Below are positions 10,690 to 22,208 of a DNA stretch of 64,000 nt, piece after piece. Within the stretch, counting starts at the first letter, position 1; each line of letters opens with the position of its first letter. Location: contig JAZDSV010000001.1 in NCBI GenBank assembly GCA_036784855.1, positions 558,001-622,000 on the forward strand. Reading direction: 5' to 3'. This DNA is from Aphelidium insulamus (lineage: Eukaryota; Aphelidiomycota; Aphelidea; Aphelidiaceae). The notes below the pieces were generated by a model, which searched no databases, was not told the DNA's origin, and saw only the letters and a program-made list of their open reading frames with translations. Made by a program: the position numbers and the translations under genes.

Positions 10690-11739
10690 ATGCCCGATAC
10701 AGATTTTCATAGCGACTCCAGGTAGGCGCATATGCTTTGACATTTATTAGATTAATCGCAAAGGACGCTACGGAAAAGAAAAACGGAGTCTTTGCACCAC
10801 AATGATAGCATATCAGCCGACTCGCCAGGACGTCAGCGCTACAAGCTGCGAGACACAAAGCGAGTAACACTGAAGAAGGCGGAAGTGATGTCGGCCGCCA
10901 AGCGCAAGTACAAGATCCGCCGTGCACAAAATCTGGAGTCGCAGCGATGCTGCATTTGCAATGCGGAAATTGGTGGCGATATGGACGCCATTAATGCACA
11001 CATTGACAAGTGCCTGTATCAGTCGAGCATGACGGAAGGCACTGATATGCCGCCGTCACCGATATGCAGCGGCGATGAAGACGATGGCAGCAGCAGTAGT
11101 GCGGACGGTAGTGATCAACGCGGCGGATTCGTCGAATATGAATGGGCCGGACAAACGCGCGTGCGTGCATCGGCGCTTCTGGAGGGTGGCTATGCTGCGG
11201 CCGGATACACCATCTCCTCGTCTGCGGATCGATGTGCAACCGGCCTCGCCGACACGGATGACGTGTTGGATATCGATGGCGACGAGAGCAAACAGTACGG
11301 CGACTCGCAATTTGGCGAATCTGACATCATACCGCCACGGCCAGACGCTGACTCCGGGCGCGATGATAGCTATGAGCAGTACAGTCAGGCTACTGAAAGC
11401 TCTTCAGATGGTCTGGTGACTGTTGAAGCATTGAGGCGGCGTGTCAAGGAACTGGTACGGATATCTTGAGGTCAAATTGATTCTCATGATGATTCTAGAG
11501 TGACGCTGCAAAGAGCACCCCCAAGTGCCTGATATGCATGGATCCGTACACAGAGCCGCTTACTTCAATCGTTTGCTGGCATGTGCACTGTTCCAAGTGC
11601 TGGATGATGGCGTTGGGTGAGTTGGCTGTGTGTACATACACTTGTATAACTTAATAACATCTATCCAGGGTGCAAAAAGCTGTGTCCGCAGTGCAATGGA
11701 ATAACGTGCCCGACAGACCTGCGACGCGTCTATTTGTAA
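10690..11739 (+). CDS. RNF220: RNF220-type RING E3 ubiquitin ligase
   Basis: Exons 10690-10721, 10764-11454, 11499-11616 and 11669-11739 give 303 residues. The first exon (MPDTDFHSDS) and a 42-nt intron are inferred because they bring in the basic TLRKRKTES stretch in frame. A UBZ-like zinc finger follows (CCICNAEIGG, then HIDKCL), then an acidic and Ser-rich middle. The C-terminal RING has CLICMDPYTEPLTSIVCWHVHC, followed by CPQC and the terminal DLRRVYL. This ending, with CWHVHC, CPQC and a short tail, is characteristic of RNF220, described in animals as a nuclear or cytosolic E3. Spacing to GOS1 upstream is 123 bp. A variant CCAAT-like TGTGATTGGTTAG lies about 60 bp before the ATG. Family assignment rests on the RING end. 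Confidence 0.85.
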
Positions 11740-11876
11740 TATGTATAGAGTTATTATTATTAACGCGTGAAATGACATTTTGTGACTCTGTTCCCGATTG
11801 CGGGTTACCACCATGAGTAATCCAAGGGTTAGGGGATTCCCCACTCTTCCTCCGCTATTCTTCCAGTCGCAACAAC

Positions 11877-14804
11877 ATGCATTCGCCACGTCAGACCGAG
11901 AGCCCGCTCCCGACCCTGTCCCAGATCGGCATTGACAACTGCCTGAAGCCGGCAGACGTGGCCAGTGCGGATGGTGCGGTGGCCAACGGAGTTGACGGTG
12001 GATCGCGCACTCTCATCGTGTCGCACTACTTGCCGTTCAAGTGCAACCTGAAGAACCTGTACCGCGTGATGCACGACAATGCCGCCAAGAAAGTCGCATT
12101 TGGCACTGGGGTGTGGACATTTAGCAAGCGTCGCGATCATTCTGCGCTGTACGTGTTTCGCTCTTGACGCTAAGTTGTTGTGCTCATTCCCGTCTGGTAG
12201 CTACGACGGGATCTTGTCGCTGCGTGAGACAAGAAAGACCATATTCATTGGCAGTGTGGATCGTGTATTTGAAGAGGCGGCCGGTCCCAAGGATGACGGT
12301 GTGGATGCCAGCAGTTTGATTGAGCCGATGCGCCGCAGCATGTCGCAAGCGCTAGTGGACCAGCACGCTTCTGTGCCAGTCTTTGTGTCAGCAGCACAGA
12401 GCATGGGACATTACGAAGGCTTTTGCAAGATATGCCTATGGCCTCTCTTCCACTACTTGCCATGGAAACCCACAGATGGCCGCGCCGAGGCCCAATACTG
12501 GGACGCATATGTGGCGGTGAACCATGCCTTCGCCGACCAGATTGTAAAGGTGTACAAGGAAGGTGATCACATTTGGATACATGATTATCATCTGCTACTC
12601 GTACCGTCAATGGTTCGCGCGCTCCTGCCAAACGCAATCATTGGCTTCTTTCTGCACACACCGTTTCCGAGCTCGGAAATCTTCCGGTGTCTTCCGAGTA
12701 AGCCAACACAGCAGATATGAAAGCTTTAAACTGACTAACATATTTACAGAGCGCAAGGAAGTATTGCAAGGAGTATTGGGGGCAAATCTGATAGGCTTTC
12801 AGGTACGACGAATTGAGACGATTGCCTGAATTAACATTTGAGTCTAGACTGAAGCATATGCACACCACTTCATTAGTAGCTGTACCCGAATTTTGGGGGT
12901 TGAGTCCACTGCTAATGGTATTGATTTCAAGAATTCACATGTCTCCATCGAAATTTGTCCGATCGGTATCGACGCAGACGCCTTTGAGGCTAGCAAGAAT
13001 CGCTCCAATTTCCTTGCCAAAATGCAAGCTATACGTGAACTGTATCCAGGAAAGAAAATTATTATTGGCCGTGACAAGCTTGACGATATTAACGGCATCA
13101 CGCACAAGCTGAGCGCTTTTGAAAGTTTCCTGGAAGAATTTCCCGAATGGCAAGACATGGTTGTGCTGATTCAAGTTACTCTGCCGACAGAGTACACATC
13201 GAAACGTCTGGAGTCGGCCGTATCTGAAATGGTGTCGCGAATTAACGGCCACTACGGCTCGTTGGGTTTTGTGCCAGTTCATCACTACCACCACCACATT
13301 GACAAGGACGAGTATTATGCGCTTTTGTCGATTGCGGATGTGGCGCTGATTACCTCCATTCGCGATGGAATGAACACGACCCCGCACGAGTTTGTCGTGT
13401 GCCAGCAGGGAAACTATGGCCCGCTGATCTTGAGTGAGTTTACCGGGACTGCTGGGTCGCTTAGCTCTGCCGTGCTGGTGAACCCGTGGGACTATCTGGG
13501 CGTTGCCTCGGCAATCAATGATGCACTGTCGATGCCAAAGGAGGAGAAGATGCAGAAACATCAGGCACGTATTTTAGGCGAACAATGTCGCATGTTCTAA
13601 CCTGTCGTAGCAACTGTATCAGTACGTCAAGACCAACACGGCCAAGTTTTGGGCCAACAGCTTCCTGGATGCCTTGGATGCGTCGGCGCGCATCCCTGAA
13701 GTATCCAACCCTACACCGCACCTTGACTTGGACAGCGTCGTGGACAAATTTACGAAGGCCAAAAAACGAATATTTTTTCTGGATTATGATGCAAGTATAC
13801 ATATGTTTTACAAATCATTCCAATAATGATTCAGGGCACGCTTACCCCGATTCGCAAAACTCCAGGAGCTGCCGTGCCCCCTCCACGAATGCTGGAGGCA
13901 CTGCAAATCTTGAGTGCCGACCCAAACAATCAGCTATGGATTGTATCTGGACGGGATCAGGCTGCACTGGATGAGTGGATGGGCCACATTGAGCGCCTTG
14001 GCTTCAGGTACAGTAATGGGTTTTTTTTCTGATTAACAATATGAACGCCTCAGTGCTGAACACGGATGCTTTCTGAAGCAACCGCGCGGCGAGTGGGTGA
14101 ATCTATCGTCTGAAATTGATTTGAGCTGGAAGGACGATGTGCTTCCTATATTTGAGGTGCGTCATCTTGTTAAACAAGAAATACTCATTGAAACTCGACG
14201 GTAGTATTACACTGAGCGGACACCGGGGTCATTTGTGGAGCACAAGTACACTTCGCTCACTTGGCATTACCGCCTGGCAGATCCTGATTTTGGGTGAGTG
14301 GTACTATGCAATTTTCAGTAACATTTCTGACACCGTGGTCGTGCAGGTCATGGCAAGGTATAATGAAGAGACTTTGTAGGCATTAATTGACACTATAATG
14401 CAGCCAAGGAGTGTCATAACCATCTGGAGAACGCCATTCTGTCCAAGTTGCCGGTGGAAGTGCTGGTGGGCAAAAAGAACTTGGAAGTGCGGCCACAGGC
14501 GATCAACAAAGGGGAAATTGTTAAGCGGCTTATGGCACAGGCGGCCGACTGTGACTTCATATTCTGCGCCGGTGACGACAAAACGGACGAGGACATGTTT
14601 AGGGCGCTGCGCAAACTGAGCGGCGACGAGGAGCACGTTGTTTCTTGCACCATTGGAAGCGCCACCAAGAAGACGTTGGCCCGCTGGCATGTCACCAGTA
14701 AGTGCGATGACGGCCGTGTGACTACAAATTACACATCTCATGCATGATTGCCTGTAGAATCGGAAGACTTGGTGGAGGTGCTGGCAAAGCTGGCCGGATT
14801 GTAG
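11877..14804 (+). CDS. TPS2: Trehalose-6-phosphate phosphatase with TPS-like domain (Tps2 type)
   Basis: Eleven exons: 11877-12148, 12201-12697, 12750-12802, 12848-13564, 13611-13790, 13835-14007, 14054-14156, 14205-14293, 14347-14357, 14404-14697, 14758-14804; 811 residues. The N-terminal half is a GT20 trehalose-phosphate synthase-like domain ([30 protein letters not shown], and the nucleotide-site-like [11 protein letters not shown]). In the last motif the residues at the usual catalytic Arg and Lys positions are Lys and Asn, so this domain may be non-catalytic, as in yeast Tps2. The C-terminal half is a HAD phosphatase with [20 protein letters not shown] and GDDKTDED. It should dephosphorylate trehalose-6-phosphate. 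Introns 4 and 5 use GC donors, and exon 9 has only 11 nt. Confidence 0.92.
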
Positions 14805-14999
14805 GCGCCGTGTCATTCCAATTCCAATTTCATAAATACTTTCTCTGCCCTTGTCTCTACTGTCAGGCTTCTCCCGTCTGCTGCGCATAAAACAGCTCTG
14901 CACACTTGCATAGAGAGCATGTCGACCTCCTACGTGGACAAGGCAGGCCGCGGTCACAGCCAGCATGCGCATACTGACCCTTTACATTAGCTGCGGGCC

Positions 15000-17598
15000 A
15001 TGGCGGCGCTGTCACAGTCTGACCTGAACATTCTGCTGGAGGACGACAGTTCACAGTGCGCACTGGACCAGACCACTTCTGAAGAGACTGGCGCACTGCT
15101 GGGCAGCACCCACATCGCCCCATTGCGTGCACGCCCCATTGCCGCTCTGTCCAGCGAGGCGCTCACTGTCACCGCGGACGACAACGATGACAGCGTCGCC
15201 GACACTCAGAGCGACACTTCGGCCGCTGGGTCCACTGATTACATCTCGAGACATGATGTGCCGCAGCGGGCACGTACGCGCGGCCTGCCCGCACTGGAGA
15301 GTCGTGAGCGGGAACTGGACCGGCAAGCGGAACATTTACGTATCATTGCCGGCCTGGAGAGCCGGCTGGACCAGATGGCCACGGAGAAGCGGGTGCTCGA
15401 GTCCAAACTGGCAGCCATATCCAGCACTGGCGCTTCGTATGTGCATGCTGTGTCATATGTATTCATTCATTAGGTAACCACTCATATGCAGCGCCACGCC
15501 ACGCCAGGCAATCATGCAGGCAGACGCGGACAGACGCGCCCTGGACGAGATACGGAACGGTCTGAGCGGCAGTGACCTCATACCCACCGAGCTGCAATAC
15601 GTGGAACTGCAGGCGATACCGGACGGCCGCAAAAGCCTACTGGACTCCATCAGGACGCGCGTGTTTGAACAAGTGTACTTGCTCAAATCCGAGATCAACA
15701 CACTGAAGCGGGACAAGTACGTGAAGTAAATATCCCAGTCTGATTATGTCACTACGCAGAGAGTTTGGCAAGGGTGTCCAGCAAGACTATCAAACGCTGG
15801 TGAAGCAAAAGAACATGCTGGAAGAGGCGTTCCAGGAGAAATCAGAGCGCAACTCACAGCTGGCCGCCCGCGTAATCTCGCTCGAGTCCGACTTGAACAT
15901 TGAGAAGGAGCGGAACAGCGCGCTGCAGCGGGACATCAACCAAGTGGACAAGGTATGTGAGTGTATTCATAGTAACTGGCTGTGGCATCAGTTTGCAGCT
16001 GCGCGCCGACCTGGAAAGCGCCACCGCAAAACTGAACACTGCCAAGCATGACAATGCAGTGTTGACGGAAGAGTTGCAGCAGCTGAAGGAGTTGAAGCAC
16101 ATGCAATGCTTGCAAAAGGAAGAACAATGCAGAGTTATGGATCTGCTGAAAGTTGACAAGGTTTGAATAACTTCCATTTGCTATTTCTTCTTGCTACAGA
16201 ACATGCACATTCACATTGATAACACCACAACACGGCAGACATATTTGGAAAAGGAACTGGCATCAGCAACCAGTCGCAATAATTTGCTGGAGGAAAAGCT
16301 GGCGCAACGCTCATCCGAACTGGAAACCGTGAAAGAGTCCCAGCTGCACCAATATCAAAGTGTTTTGGAAAAGAGCGAACAGAACCGACTAGAGTACGAG
16401 AAGCGGCTGCAAGAAGAGCTGGCGGCCATTCGAAGGCGCACCGGGGAAGACCTAGACGATATTCGCAGAAATACGCGCGACATGCACGAGCGTGAACTAA
16501 AGTGCGTCATCCGCCATCTTTGTGATTTACGCATATAATAATAATGATTCCTGATATAGAACGCTGCGAGAACAGCTGACAACGTCGCAGGAAGAGCTGC
16601 GAAGGTGTCGACTGGAAAAGGAAAACACCACCGCGTCACTTAACGCTCTGATGCAGCGGTCAGCGAGCGACAGGAGCAAGCTTGAAAGCGACCTGGGGGC
16701 ACAGACTCAACGATGTAAAACTCTGCAGTTTGACTGCGAGCGCATTCGCCTGGTGTATGAAGACACGTTGCAGCAGGTGAAGCGCGTCCAATTGGAGAAT
16801 GAAAAGTACGCCAAGAAGCTGGACATTGTCACGCGCGAGTACCAACAGCTGCACATTGACTCCACAAAGCGCGCAGTGGAGGCGGTAACAGTGAATAGTG
16901 CACAGCGCGTGAATACACCGCCTATAGCCACGAAATCGTCGCCAATTGTGACAGAGGCGCCTCGTGACAAAGTTAACAACACCGACACTACTTTGGACTC
17001 TGCATTGAAGGCGCGGGACATGCAGGCCACCATTACACGTCTGCAGGGACAAGTGCAGTTCCTGGATCGACTGCTGCAGCGCGTAAAACAACCACACCAC
17101 TCGCTCATAGGCCTGCTGCGTCAGAAGGAAGAGTTGCTTGCCAGCTTGCAGGAGCAGCATGCCAGGACCACGGAACAGCTGGCAGCGGTGGAGAGGGAAA
17201 AGTTTTTCCTGCAAAAAGAGCGAGACGTGCTAATGAACGACGTGAAGACTCTGGTCAGCGGACGGCAATCTGTGGAACAGATACGCAAGATTGTCGGTGC
17301 GCTGGTCAAGAAGCCGCCGTCGCCGTCCAAGCAGGCAAGTTCCTCGGTTGCTGATGTAGCTGTTCTCATGCACATGCTCGCAGAAACAGAGCGGCGAACA
17401 ACGCAACAAGCCGCCATTCGTGGTTGCCAGGCCACACACTCGCACATAGATTTCGTTGTCCATACAGATGTCCGTACACATATACAGATAGTTGGCATTT
17501 ATTTCCCAGCGCGCTCTCCCTCCACGCCTGCACATCATTATTCAACTCAAATACAACTGCGAGTCAAGATCATACCGCGACGCTGCTCTTCCAGCTGA
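15000..17598 (+). CDS. PIBF1: PIBF1/CEP90-like centriolar satellite coiled-coil protein
   Basis: Exons 15000-15436, 15492-15716, 15760-15952, 15999-16160, 16200-16501 and 16560-17598 give 785 residues, close to animal PIBF1 (about 757). Almost the whole protein is coiled coil. Family-like blocks occur in the right order: an ELQYVELQAIP block followed by RTRVFE and a KSEI stretch; a central LEYEKRLQEELAAIRRRTG block followed by RNTRDMHEREL; and near the C-terminus KQPHHSLIGLLRQKEELLASL and SGRQSVEQIRKIV. PIBF1/CEP90 localises to centriolar satellites and is needed for centriole and cilium assembly in animals. The last about 90 residues are unlike the family and overlap BCAS2 on the other strand, so a terminal intron may have been missed. 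Confidence 0.8.
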
Positions 17599-18285
17599 GC
17601 ACATGCGCGATCCACTAGCAGCGCCGAGTTGACCAGCTGAATCCACTTTTGCTCCATTGCCTTCAACTTTAAGCCGGCCTTTGTCTGCGCCGTATTATGT
17701 TATTAACCGTTCATATAAGTAAGTAAGCACTTATGTATATATAATGCATAGTCATATACACTATCTATACTCAATACGTACATGCTCAATCTTGCGCCGC
17801 TTGTTGACATCTGCCAGCGACTTGTCGGCGGCATCACACTCGGCTTGCAACTGCTTGTGGGACTCCTCTGCCACGTAGGCGCTGAGACGCCAGGCATTCT
17901 CTCCGTACTTGGACATCAGCTCCAGGTTGAGGAAGCGCAGTCGCTGGTGCTCCAGCTGCAAACAGGACCGCTCCACCGCCTTCTGCCACTCGGCCACCGC
18001 CGCATCGTCCCGCGGTGTGCCGGACTCGTAGCGCGACATGTCCACCGCGAAAGACTTTTCACCGCGGGCCACGCGTTCCAGTTCCGCGCACAGTAGCGGG
18101 TGGCTGGCCAGCCGGGCCGAGGAGTCGGCGGCGGGGAAGCGGTCCACCACGGTGTGGTGCGGTTCATGCATGTCCACCGCGCCCATCTCCTGTGCCACCA
18201 GAGCGCCCACCTGGTCTCGCATGGCATCGTACTCTTTGTCAATGTAGGGCAGCGCGTCCAGCACGGCGCTCTGCGGATCCGTCAT
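17547..18285 (-). CDS. BCAS2: Pre-mRNA-splicing factor SPF27 (BCAS2/Cwf7)
   Basis: Exons 18285-17782 and 17684-17547 give 213 residues, close to human BCAS2 (225). The N-terminus has DALPYIDKEYD, the middle has EWQKAVERSCLQLEHQ and RFLNLELMSKYGENAW, which are hallmark blocks of the SPF27 family, and exon 2 supplies a C-terminal helix with AMEQKWIQLV. The protein is a core subunit of the Prp19/NineTeen complex and acts in spliceosome activation. The 87-nt intron is required: without it the protein ends after KIEHVRIEYR and lacks the final helix. The last 52 nt overlap, tail to tail, the 3' end of the PIBF1 frame. Confidence 0.9.
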
Positions 18286-18403
18286 GGTGGTCGTGATTGT
18301 TATTTACTCTGTGATTGTCGACCCAGGAAGAGAAGGAATGCTGCTATTAAAGCGCGTCAGACCACTCTTGATGTTTATATATTTCCCAATAAAGCAATTT
18401 GCC

Positions 18404-18679
18404 ATGTTAAGGCGACAACCATCCGATACATCCCCAAGAAATGTCGCAGCGCATTTGGCCGAATTTACTCAAACTTGCTGCTGTCGGTTGCGCGGAATCC
18501 CCACGACCTGGATGCCCATGCAAGTTTGCAGATATTCCCGCTCTGTGTGTTGCGCTGGGCACCCGGTCCGATCAGCAGCCATGTTGCTCGAACCTCTCGT
18601 GCCTCAATTCAGTCCAAAACGACTCTCTTTTATTGTGGCGCATGAGACGGCTATGGCACTGGCCGCGCGGCAGTAATTG
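18404..18679 (+). CDS. Small uncertain ORF
   Basis: A 90-residue frame from an ATG at 18404 to a stop near 18676, rich in Cys and Arg, with no recognised domain. The only support is an AATAAA polyadenylation-type signal about ten bases after the stop codon. All three plus-strand frames are partly open here, so coding is doubtful. It could instead be 5' or promoter sequence of paralogue A. Confidence 0.2.
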
Positions 18680-18751
18680 ACTCACTTTAATAAACTCCTT
18701 TTTTCTTGTAAAAAAAAAGTTAAGTGCTGCAGCTTGAAGGCCACTCTCGTG

Positions 18752-18762
18752 TGATTGGCCAG
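18752..18762 (+). promoter_or_regulatory. CCAAT-type element TGATTGGCCAG upstream of paralogue A
   Basis: Exact copy of the 11-mer found before both subtilases, 84 bp upstream of the ATG at 18846. Confidence 0.45.
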
Positions 18763-18845
18763 TCATTAGGGGGTTTGTTGAGTAAGGAGGAGATGGAGCA
18801 AGGTTGGCAGCGAAAAACGCGCAAAGTCAAAACTTGCTTGCAAAC

Positions 18846-19966
18846 ATGAAAGTACTTTCATGTGCCCTCACCACGGCAGTGCTGTTCAGTGTCGTGTGCG
18901 CGCAACCGCAACCTCCACCGTCACCGGCGCCAGATTCCCACCCCGGTCAACTCGAATCTGGAGGTATGTTCGCGTGTTTCTCGATCATCGCCCCGATTTC
19001 CACTTGATTGTTATAGTGGCGCCTGCGAGTCGCATCGTGCCGTCAGAGTCGACGCAAATTGTTATCAATGATCCAAATTCCAATATTCCCCAGCCACATA
19101 GTGATATGTGGACGGTGCAACACCGCGCCATTGCAGCGGCTTTGCAACGATATCGTGCTCTCGCTGCACACCGATGTGAAGCATTCCGTGATGTGCCTGA
19201 AGAATTTCGAAAAGCCGTCAAGAAATTAAAGCGGCCAATGCTATGGGCCGTGGCACTTGACGTTGGTGTGGGTGTGATTGCTGCATGGTGTGCAGATGGC
19301 CATAATGTTTGTAAGCCAACTCATCGTCGCGAATGTCCAGAAGACTTCTTGGTCAAGGGCTGCAAAGATGTCTATTCTTGCGAAACTGGTCTTAATCTTC
19401 ATTACCCCGGGTGGTCGCATGCAGCTGCAATAACCACGTTGTTGGGCTTGGCCGAGGGTGCCGCAAATTCGGCACGTCTCTCTCGCGACGCCCTACTATA
19501 CGCCATCAACGAAAAGGTGCGCAAAAAGGATCCACTGACAATCATGCTGGCGGCAGTTGCATCGGATCTGCTCATTGGACAGGTGATGGTACACGGAGGC
19601 TACCACATTACAAAGGCACTAATTGGCTTTGAGTATTCCGCATCGTTCAAGGAACTATTGGGGATCGCATTTATGCACACCTTGAGCGATGTAATAATTG
19701 CGGGGGAGAAGTTTTACCACCTGGTACTTGGATTTCGCAACTATGAAGTCTCTGAACAGTGGGCTCTTCCCGCGTTCTCAATGGGCTCTCTAGTCATTCC
19801 ACTTGAAATCGTTAATTTGTTGGGAAGGAATGGGGTTTGCCGCAGTAATGTGAATCGTATTGTCACTGGTGCAGTTGTGGGGGTACTGCGTTGGATAATT
19901 GGGATTATTGTTGCGCTTAGCGCTCGATACAGGCTTTTCGACGAATTACCGGGACAACGGTGGTAA
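18846..19966 (+). CDS. Unrecognised signal-peptide multi-helix membrane protein, paralogue A
   Basis: Exons 18846-18963 and 19017-19966 give 355 residues. The N-terminus is a classic signal peptide (MKVLSCALTTAVLFSVVCA), followed by a Pro-rich linker. The second exon has about four hydrophobic segments: LWAVALDVGVGVIAAWCA, one at AAVASDLLIGQVM, one at MGSLVIPLEIVNLLG and a C-terminal one (WIIGIIVALSA). A Cys-rich loop with five or so cysteines follows the first segment. I do not recognise the family. It is clearly homologous to the inverted gene at 23040-24139: shared blocks include EGAA then R.SRD, VHGGYH, FEYSA, NLLGRNGVCR and TGAVVG. Both share a phase-1 intron soon after the signal peptide. 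A surface or secretory-pathway role is inferred. Confidence 0.75.
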
Positions 19967-20271
19967 ACCATTCCAGCCAGTCTCATCCAATAAATACATC
20001 GATAATAACCACACGCTTATTATAAATTCAGAGACCACCTACTCAAATACTGTTTATCTAAGCACGCCTATAGCCTATCCTTCGTGACCACAGATCTCTG
20101 GGTGCACGCTGGGCTCGCATTGCCAGATGCAGGGCGGTGCATTAACAACACAATACAAGTGTGATAACGACTTGTGGCCCGCTGCATTATAGTTTACTAG
20201 TATGTAAATGGTGTATGTCTCGCTGCAATAATAATAATCATAATCAACCATAATAATCATAATCAATCACA
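19967..20271. other. Intergenic region, 305 bp
   Basis: Separates paralogue A from SMU1. It contains an AATAAATA-like signal at about 19990 and a short direct repeat of AATAATCATAATCA just before the SMU1 start. Nothing else recognised. Confidence 0.6.
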
Positions 20272-22181
20272 ATGGAAGTGGACGCGGCCGACGTTGTGCG
20301 CCTTGTGCAACAGTTTCTACGCGAGAATAGGCTGCCAAAGACTCTGCGCGCCCTTCAAGTATGTGCAGTGGTGAATATGCATATGAGTTCTCCCACTCAT
20401 TTCCCGTCCACGCGGCAGGAGGAGACGGGCGTGGATCTGAATGCCGTGGACCAGGCGGCGCTCCTCATTGCCGACATCCGCAACGGCAAGTGGGACGCGG
20501 TGCTGCGGTGTATCGCCGCGCAACAGATCGCGCTCCCAGACACCGAGCTGATTGACCTGTACGAACACATTGTGCTGGAGCTGGTGGAGATGGGTGAGGT
20601 GGGTGCGGCGCGTGCCGTTCTGCGTCAGAGTTCCGTCATGCAGCTGCTGCGCGACACTATACCGGAGCGATATCTGCGCCTGGAAGCCGTGCTCTCGCGC
20701 AGCAATATTGGCAGCGATGGTGTGGTGAGTAGTGCTGGCTGTGAGTGTCAAAAATCTGTTGACACGTACGTCCATCAGGTGTATCCTGGCGGGCAGCAGC
20801 GCCTGGAGCGCCGTGAAGAGCTTGCTCAATGTAAGTATATGTGTATATGTGTGTCTATGTCAAGGAAATTGATCAAAGTACCTTGCTCTATATATTGACA
20901 TTAACTAGCAATATCATCGCGGGTTGGCCAGATGCCCGCGGGGAGACTGCTTGAGCTACTGGGCGATGCCATGAAGTGGCAGCACTCTCAAAACTTGCTG
21001 CCGCCAGACTTGCAGTACGACATTGTGCAGGGCGTGGCCACCTCCAGCAAGACCGACGGGGACTGTGTGCCCGGGAGACGGTATGCCACCGTGCAGTTTG
21101 GCCGGGCACACCACGCAGAGTGTGCACGATTCGCGCCGAACGGTCAGTTCTTTGTCACCGGCTCCGCTGACGGACTGGTGGAAGTGTGGAACCACACCAC
21201 GGGCAAACTGCGCCTGGACTTGACATACCAGGCCGAGGTTGGTAGTTGCTGGCCAACGCTGACGAAAAGTTTATATTTATATTGTCACAGGACAAGTTCA
21301 TGGCTGTCAAGGGCGCCGTGCTGTGCCTGGCCATGAGTGGCGATAGCTCGGTGCTGGCGGCCGGCACGCAGAATGGCCAGATCAAGTTTTGGCATGTCGC
21401 GACGGGAAAGTCCATCCGCAGCCTGGATCGGGCGCACAGTCTCGGCGTGACCTCGCTGCAGTTCTCGCGTGATGGGCAGCAAGTGCTCTCCACATCATTT
21501 GACCAGCTGGTGCGCATTCACGGCCTCAAGTCGGAAAAGATTGTCAAGGAGCTCCGTGGCCACACGTCATTTGTAAACACTGCGCTATTTACCGCTGACG
21601 GAGGCCGCGTGCTCAGTGGCAGCAGTGACGGCACGATAAAGTACTGGGACATCAAGACTGCCAGCTGCATCGGCACATTTTCCGTTGCCGAGTCGGCCGT
21701 GTCTGGGCAGGGTGCCGCCGTGCAACTTTTGCTGCCTGTACCGCGCGCCGAGTCCCGCTATCTGTCTTGCTGCCAGTCAACGTCCTTGGCCATTGTTACT
21801 GCAGATGGATCGGTACGGGATTTCTGCACGAATGCGACCTAACTGACACTTGCCAGGTGGTGAAACGGTTCAACGTGCCAGAGAACGACGGCTCAGAGTT
21901 TGTGTGCGCCGCCCTGTCACCCACCGGCACCCTGATATACGGCTGCACCGAGAACCGATGGCTGCATGTATTTAGTGCCAAGACGGGCGACGTGGACAGA
22001 TCATTCCAACTACACGGCAGCCAGGAAATAATTGGCATCCAGCACCATTCCACTGGCAATATCATGGCCGCATACACTGATGGCGGAGAGTTGTGTACGT
22101 ACTGTGTTGTGTGCTTATATATATAGTATGCATGTGTATGCTAATATGAGAGAACGTTGTGCAGCACTGTGGAGAGCATAA
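20272..22181 (+). CDS. SMU1: Spliceosomal WD40 protein SMU1
   Basis: Exons 20272-20358, 20419-20724, 20779-20830, 20909-21237, 21291-21812, 21857-22094 and 22165-22181 give 516 residues (human SMU1 has 513). An N-terminal LisH helix pair (VRLVQQFLRENRLPKTLRALQ region, split by intron 1) and CTLH segment precede the SMU1-specific helical region with MPAGRLLELLGDAMKWQ and NLLPPDLQYD. The C-terminus is a WD40 propeller, with repeats ending in VEVWNHTTG, IKFWHVATG, VRIHGLKS and IKYWDIKT. SMU1 partners RED in the spliceosomal B complex. The terminal exon has only 17 nt and encodes the final LWRA, matching the family end. The CHTOP-like gene converges 27 bp downstream. Confidence 0.94.
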
Positions 22182-22208
22182 TAGAGTGTCTTCATTCGAA
22201 ATGCACAT

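Larger units (their letters stand above)
18286..18845. other. Intergenic region, 560 bp, with CCAAT-type element and possible small ORF
   Basis: Lies between the divergent BCAS2 and paralogue A start codons. It contains the uncertain 90-residue ORF listed separately, an AATAAA at about 18686, an A-run near 18711-18718 and the 11-mer TGATTGGCCAG at 18752-18762, 84 bp before paralogue A. Confidence 0.6.

Noticed and set aside
12935-13561. 208-residue minus-strand frame opposite TPS2
   Set aside because: Lies entirely opposite a conserved catalytic domain and shows shadow-like composition.
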